From an uncultured Ruminococcus sp. (GTDB lineage Bacteria > Bacillota > Clostridia > Oscillospirales > CAG-272): 6,603 nt of DNA. The notes beneath the pieces were generated by a model. That model did no database searches and was not told where the DNA came from. It saw only the letters and a list, made by a program, of their open reading frames with translations. The DNA is taken from positions 1 to 6,603 of the forward strand of contig CACYZS010000115.1 of assembly GCA_902778985.1 (NCBI GenBank). Reading direction: 5' to 3'. This document shows, piece by piece, positions 4,033-6,603 of this stretch. A program made the translations under genes and the position numbers. Position 1 is the stretch's first letter. Each line of letters begins with the position of its first letter.

Positions 4033-6315
4033 TCAGTCGGCGAGGCGGTAATAGAACGCGCCCGGAAGGATCACGCCCGCTTCTACTTCGTAGTCTTTCG
4101 CCGCAGGGGACGCGACTTTTTCGACCTTCTGAACGAACTCGGTACCGCAGGTGACCGAGACTTCGCCGATCGGAATATACACGTCGTCGTTTGCCGCGAT
4201 CTCCTGGATGCGGAACGCGTAAACGTATCTGTCGCTCGCGCCGTCAGCGTAGGTGATGCCGCCTTCCCCGTCGGACGTCGCCGTATAGAGCAGGTTCTGT
4301 GCCTTGACGCTGCCGGAAAGCGCGAACGCCTTCACACCGTCGAAGTAAGCCGTGATGGTCACTTTGTAGGTCGCAGCCGCGCCGCCCTTGACGGCGTCGG
4401 CGTTGGTCACTTCCTGATGCACGCGGAAGCCGATACGGTGCCAACCGTATTCGGGGTTCGCCTGATCCGCGCCGCCGATATTCGGGTAGGCGGAGTAAGC
4501 GCCGTCGCCGCCGCACATACCGGCAGGGGTGACGGTATCGCCCGCGGGAATGGTGCCGAGGTCGCCCGACTCATACCCTCCGGAATACTGACCGTACGCT
4601 TCCGGCATTTCACCGGTCAGCGCCTGCCAGGTCAGGTTGTTGTAGTCGCTGCCGCCGGCGTTGCCGATACGGACGTTCGCATACGGACTGTCCGTTCCGT
4701 TGGTGCCCTTCTTGAAGTTCAGAACCGAGCCGTTCCAGAGGATCGAGAACTCGATCAGCAGGTCTTTGCCGTCGGGTTCCTCTGCGGTCGGATAGAAGTG
4801 ATCGCCGTTCAGTACTTCCTCAACGACGCTGTACTTGGGACCGTCGTAAGTTCCGGTAATCTCCGTACCCGACTTCATCACTTCGGGAACGTACGCGTAC
4901 GCGACCTCGTGCTCGCAGCCGCAGACGGAGCAGTGCTCGACCTTGGTCCCGTCCGAGAGCAGCGTGGCAGCCTCGCTGACTGCGAAGTTACCGTCCCAGA
5001 CGTGCTCGTCGCATACGATGGTATAATAGACCGGTGCGGCGATCTCCACGCCCTCCGCAACATCAAGCGTCGCGGCAGATGGGGCGGCGACCTTCGTGAT
5101 CTTCTGCACGAAATCGGTGCCGCAGGTCATATAGAAGTCGCAGAGAACGAGATAGACCGTGTCGTTCGCCGCGGTCTCCTGGATACGGAACGCGTAGACG
5201 TATCTGTCCTCGGAAATATCGGTGTAGACGAGATTGCCCTCCCCGTCGGTCCCGACGGTGTAGAGTTTCTCCGGGTTCGCCGGATTGATCTCGTAGAGTG
5301 TCGAGACGAGAACGCCGTCGACGTAGGTGGACGCAGACATCTTGTAGATCGGATCCTCTCCGGTCTTGACCGCGTCGAGGTTGGTCACTTCCTCGTGGAT
5401 GCGGACGCCGATGCGGTGCCAGCCCCATTCGGGGTTAGCCTGATCTGCGCCGAGGACGTTCGGATAATCGGAGTAGGTACCGCTGCCGCACATACCCGGA
5501 GGCGTGACCGTATCGCCGGCGTTGATCTGACCGTAGGCGATGGACTCAAAGCCGCCGATGTACTGACAGAAAGATTCGGGCATATTGCTCCGCATGGACA
5601 TCCAGACGACGCTGTCGGCGTAACCGGCGCCGTCTGCGTTCGCGATACGGGTATTGGCAAACGGGCTGTCGCTGCCGTTGGTCCCCGCCTTGAAATTCTC
5701 GTAGGACGGGTTCATCAGGATCGAGTACTCGACCAGAAGATCTTTCCCGTCGGGATCAACGTCGGTCGGATAGAAGTGGTCGCCGTCAAGAACGTCGAAC
5801 ACGACGTTCGCTTTGCCGCGGTAGAAGGTTCCGCCGCTATCGGTATCAATGACCGTGATATCGGGTTCCCACGTCAGAACCTTTTCGAGATCCTGCCCGC
5901 AAGCCGTGCAGTGCCCGGTTTGCAGACCGTCGGAGAACATGGAAGCGGGCGTGATATCCCATTTTTCCACGACGTGTGCGTCGGCGACGGTCGGAAGCAC
6001 TTGGACCGACTCCAAGATCTTTTCGCCGCACTCGGTGCAGAATTGCGCCTCCTCCCCAACGTCGGAACAGGTCGCGGGTTTAACGACCTCATACGCGCCG
6101 GGAGTGTGGACGTGCACCGGTACGGTCACCGAGGGCGAGCCGGTTGTTTCGTCTCCGCTCGGGGTGCCGGTTCCCGACGGCGTCGAGGACGCAGGTGCGT
6201 CCGTGCCGCCCGCCGTGGTGTTCGCTACTTTGTTCTTCTTGCTGCAAGATGCAAACGCGAAGACGCACAGGACAAGACACAGGATCAGAGAAAGTACGAT
6301 CGAAATTCTTTTCAT
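4033..6315 (-). CDS. Large lipoprotein with two CxxC/LamG-like repeat units, function unknown
   Basis: A 760-residue predicted surface lipoprotein. The N-terminus MKRISIVLSLILCLVLCVFA plus FASC is a lipoprotein signal peptide with lipid-anchor Cys24. Residues 25-66 are a Ser/Thr/Gly/Pro linker expected to cross the cell wall. A His/Cys element follows (70-113: His70, Cys83, Cys93, Cys96), of a type repeated in many clostridial surface proteins. Then come two related units, 114-437 and 438-760. Each starts with HV...SDG...HCxxCG and continues into a ~270-residue domain with matching GDHFYPT, PDGKDLL, GTNGxDSP, GDTVTPxGMCG, GADQANPExGWHRIG, DRYVYAFRIQE and CGTxFVQK blocks. WHRIGxRxH...YxDGV resembles concanavalin A/LamG-type beta-sandwich domains, so ligand or glycan binding is a guess. 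There is no catalytic motif, cell-wall sorting signal or dockerin. The ATG at 6315 follows AAGGAGGG (6326-6333) at about 10 nt. It appears monocistronic. Confidence 0.93.
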   Translation of the reverse strand: MKRISIVLSLILCLVLCVFAFASCSKKNKVANTTAGGTDAPASSTPSGTGTPSGDETTGSPSVTVPVHVHTPGAYEVVKPATCSDVGEEAQFCTECGEKILESVQVLPTVADAHVVEKWDITPASMFSDGLQTGHCTACGQDLEKVLTWEPDITVIDTDSGGTFYRGKANVVFDVLDGDHFYPTDVDPDGKDLLVEYSILMNPSYENFKAGTNGSDSPFANTRIANADGAGYADSVVWMSMRSNMPESFCQYIGGFESIAYGQINAGDTVTPPGMCGSGTYSDYPNVLGADQANPEWGWHRIGVRIHEEVTNLDAVKTGEDPIYKMSASTYVDGVLVSTLYEINPANPEKLYTVGTDGEGNLVYTDISEDRYVYAFRIQETAANDTVYLVLCDFYMTCGTDFVQKITKVAAPSAATLDVAEGVEIAAPVYYTIVCDEHVWDGNFAVSEAATLLSDGTKVEHCSVCGCEHEVAYAYVPEVMKSGTEITGTYDGPKYSVVEEVLNGDHFYPTAEEPDGKDLLIEFSILWNGSVLNFKKGTNGTDSPYANVRIGNAGGSDYNNLTWQALTGEMPEAYGQYSGGYESGDLGTIPAGDTVTPAGMCGGDGAYSAYPNIGGADQANPEYGWHRIGFRVHQEVTNADAVKGGAAATYKVTITAYFDGVKAFALSGSVKAQNLLYTATSDGEGGITYADGASDRYVYAFRIQEIAANDDVYIPIGEVSVTCGTEFVQKVEKVASPAAKDYEVEAGVILPGAFYYRLAD
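4036..5004 (-). repeat. Internal duplication unit 2 of the lipoprotein (residues 438-760)
   Basis: Second copy: CxxC element (His438, Cys462, Cys465, plus an extra Cys467 not in copy 1), then the LamG-like domain (about 490-757). Landmarks are GDHFYPT at 504-510, GMCG at 599-602, GADQANPEYGWHRIG at 615-629 and CGTEFVQK at 723-730. The copy runs to the C-terminus with no extra tail. Cys276/Cys601 and Cys398/Cys723 are kept in both copies, whereas Cys250 and Cys392 are found only in copy 1. Confidence 0.85.
5005..5976 (-). repeat. Internal duplication unit 1 of the lipoprotein (residues 114-437)
   Basis: First copy of the ~325-residue unit: CxxC element (His114, Cys136, Cys139) followed by the LamG-like domain (about 164-432). 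Landmarks are GDHFYPT at 178-184, GMCG at 274-277, GADQANPEWGWHRIG at 289-303 and CGTDFVQK at 398-405. The matching landmarks in the second copy lie 325-326 residues further on, so almost no insertion or deletion has accumulated between copies. Protein similarity is clear, while the nucleotide sequence has drifted considerably, which points to an old duplication. Confidence 0.85.
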
Positions 6316-6367
6316 GCTGTTTTTTCCCTCCTTTTTCAGCCGGACATCAACGCCCGCCTTTACCTGT

Positions 6368-6396
6368 ATTGTAGAGCAATTTCAGGCAAAAAGCAA
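6368..6396 (-). promoter_or_regulatory. Candidate promoter of the lipoprotein gene
   Basis: Reading the minus strand, TTGCTT (6396-6391) is followed by a 17-nt spacer and TACAAT (6373-6368). The -10 box is a good match and the -35 box has only its TTG. The start would be near 6361, leaving a ~45-nt leader that includes the strong AAGGAGGG site. Assigned on spacing and position alone. Confidence 0.45.
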
Positions 6397-6603
6397 CCGA
6401 AAAGCGCCATGTTTTTCAAAATCGGCGCAATCAACAAAACCGTCCTCGGTTAATTGTTCACCTCGCCTTGCGAAAGACATCGTGGATTTGCCAACCACGC
6501 AAGAATTGCAATATAGGCGGTCGTAACCCTGCACCGACGGCAACCGGTTGAAACAAAACAAACACTGCCCGCGCCACCCCTGCTTTCAGGCGCGCGAATT
6601 CGG
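6397..6603. other. Apparently non-coding right end
   Basis: No gene is supported. There are small dyads only: AACCG-TCCT-CGGTT (about 6439-6452), CGTGG...CCACG (about 6480-6499), the perfect palindrome CAACCGGTTG (6541-6550), and CGCGCC (6570-6575) with GGCGCG (6589-6594). On the minus strand the last stem is followed after 7 nt by a T-rich run (6563-6551), so it could be a weak terminator of a minus-strand gene beyond the right edge. The T-run is too far from the stem for confidence. Confidence 0.4.

Noticed and set aside
4417..6453. 678-codon open frame on the plus strand, antisense to the lipoprotein gene
   Set aside because: It has no ribosome binding site and no recognisable domain, and it is rich in Arg/Val/Gly/Asp as expected from reverse-reading GC-rich codons. 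The opposite strand has a full signal peptide, lipobox, strong Shine-Dalgarno and conserved internal repeats.
6480..6520. Plus-strand promoter TTGCCA with an ATATAG-like -10 box
   Set aside because: The -10 match is poor and no plus-strand gene follows within the window.

Overview
The window looks like chromosomal DNA from a GC-rich, Gram-positive-type bacterium, most likely Bacillota/Clostridia (an Oscillospiraceae- or Christensenellales-like gut lineage is my guess). The indications are a TPP-riboswitch-controlled ThiT-type ECF substrate-binding subunit, LuxS, a type A-like RNase P RNA, strong AGGAGG-like ribosome binding sites, and a large lipoprotein with a Ser/Thr/Gly-rich linker and CxxC elements of the kind common in clostridial surface proteins. 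Nothing in the window indicates a phage, transposon, CRISPR array or plasmid.

Left part, plus strand, 1-2093: a tight same-direction cluster. It holds the last 29 codons of mnmA (tRNA 2-thiouridylase), a PlsC-like acyltransferase, luxS (S-ribosylhomocysteine lyase), and a small multidrug export family (COG2426-type) membrane protein whose reading frame is broken near 1888-1892. Gaps are 27-48 bp, so co-transcription is likely. The functions (tRNA thiolation, phospholipid acylation, SAM by-product recycling, membrane export) are housekeeping and do not form one pathway.

Middle, plus strand, 2094-3206: a thiamine-regulated unit. A near-consensus extended -10 promoter, whose -35 box lies inside an 8-bp inverted repeat, drives a TPP riboswitch with a classical intrinsic terminator as expression platform. 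Next comes thiT, the thiamine-specific S component of an ECF transporter, with an unusual C-terminal extension of about 100 residues. When thiamine pyrophosphate is plentiful the terminator should form and thiT should be off.

3214-3768, plus strand: the RNase P RNA gene (rnpB) with its own near-consensus promoter starting only 8 bp after the thiT stop codon, followed by two consecutive terminator-like hairpins. 3769-4032 has no believable gene but is dense in stem-loops, two of which share an arm and cannot form together.

Right part, minus strand, 4033-6315: a 760-residue lipoprotein of unknown function built from an almost complete internal duplication (two units of about 325 residues, each a CxxC element plus a lectin/LamG-like beta domain). 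A moderate promoter lies upstream. The last ~200 bp (6397-6603) show no gene.

The most noteworthy items are the duplicated lipoprotein, the extended ThiT, the frameshifted COG2426 gene, the inverted repeat over the thiT promoter -35 box, and the stem-loop-rich spacer. I do not see a clear new multi-gene system.
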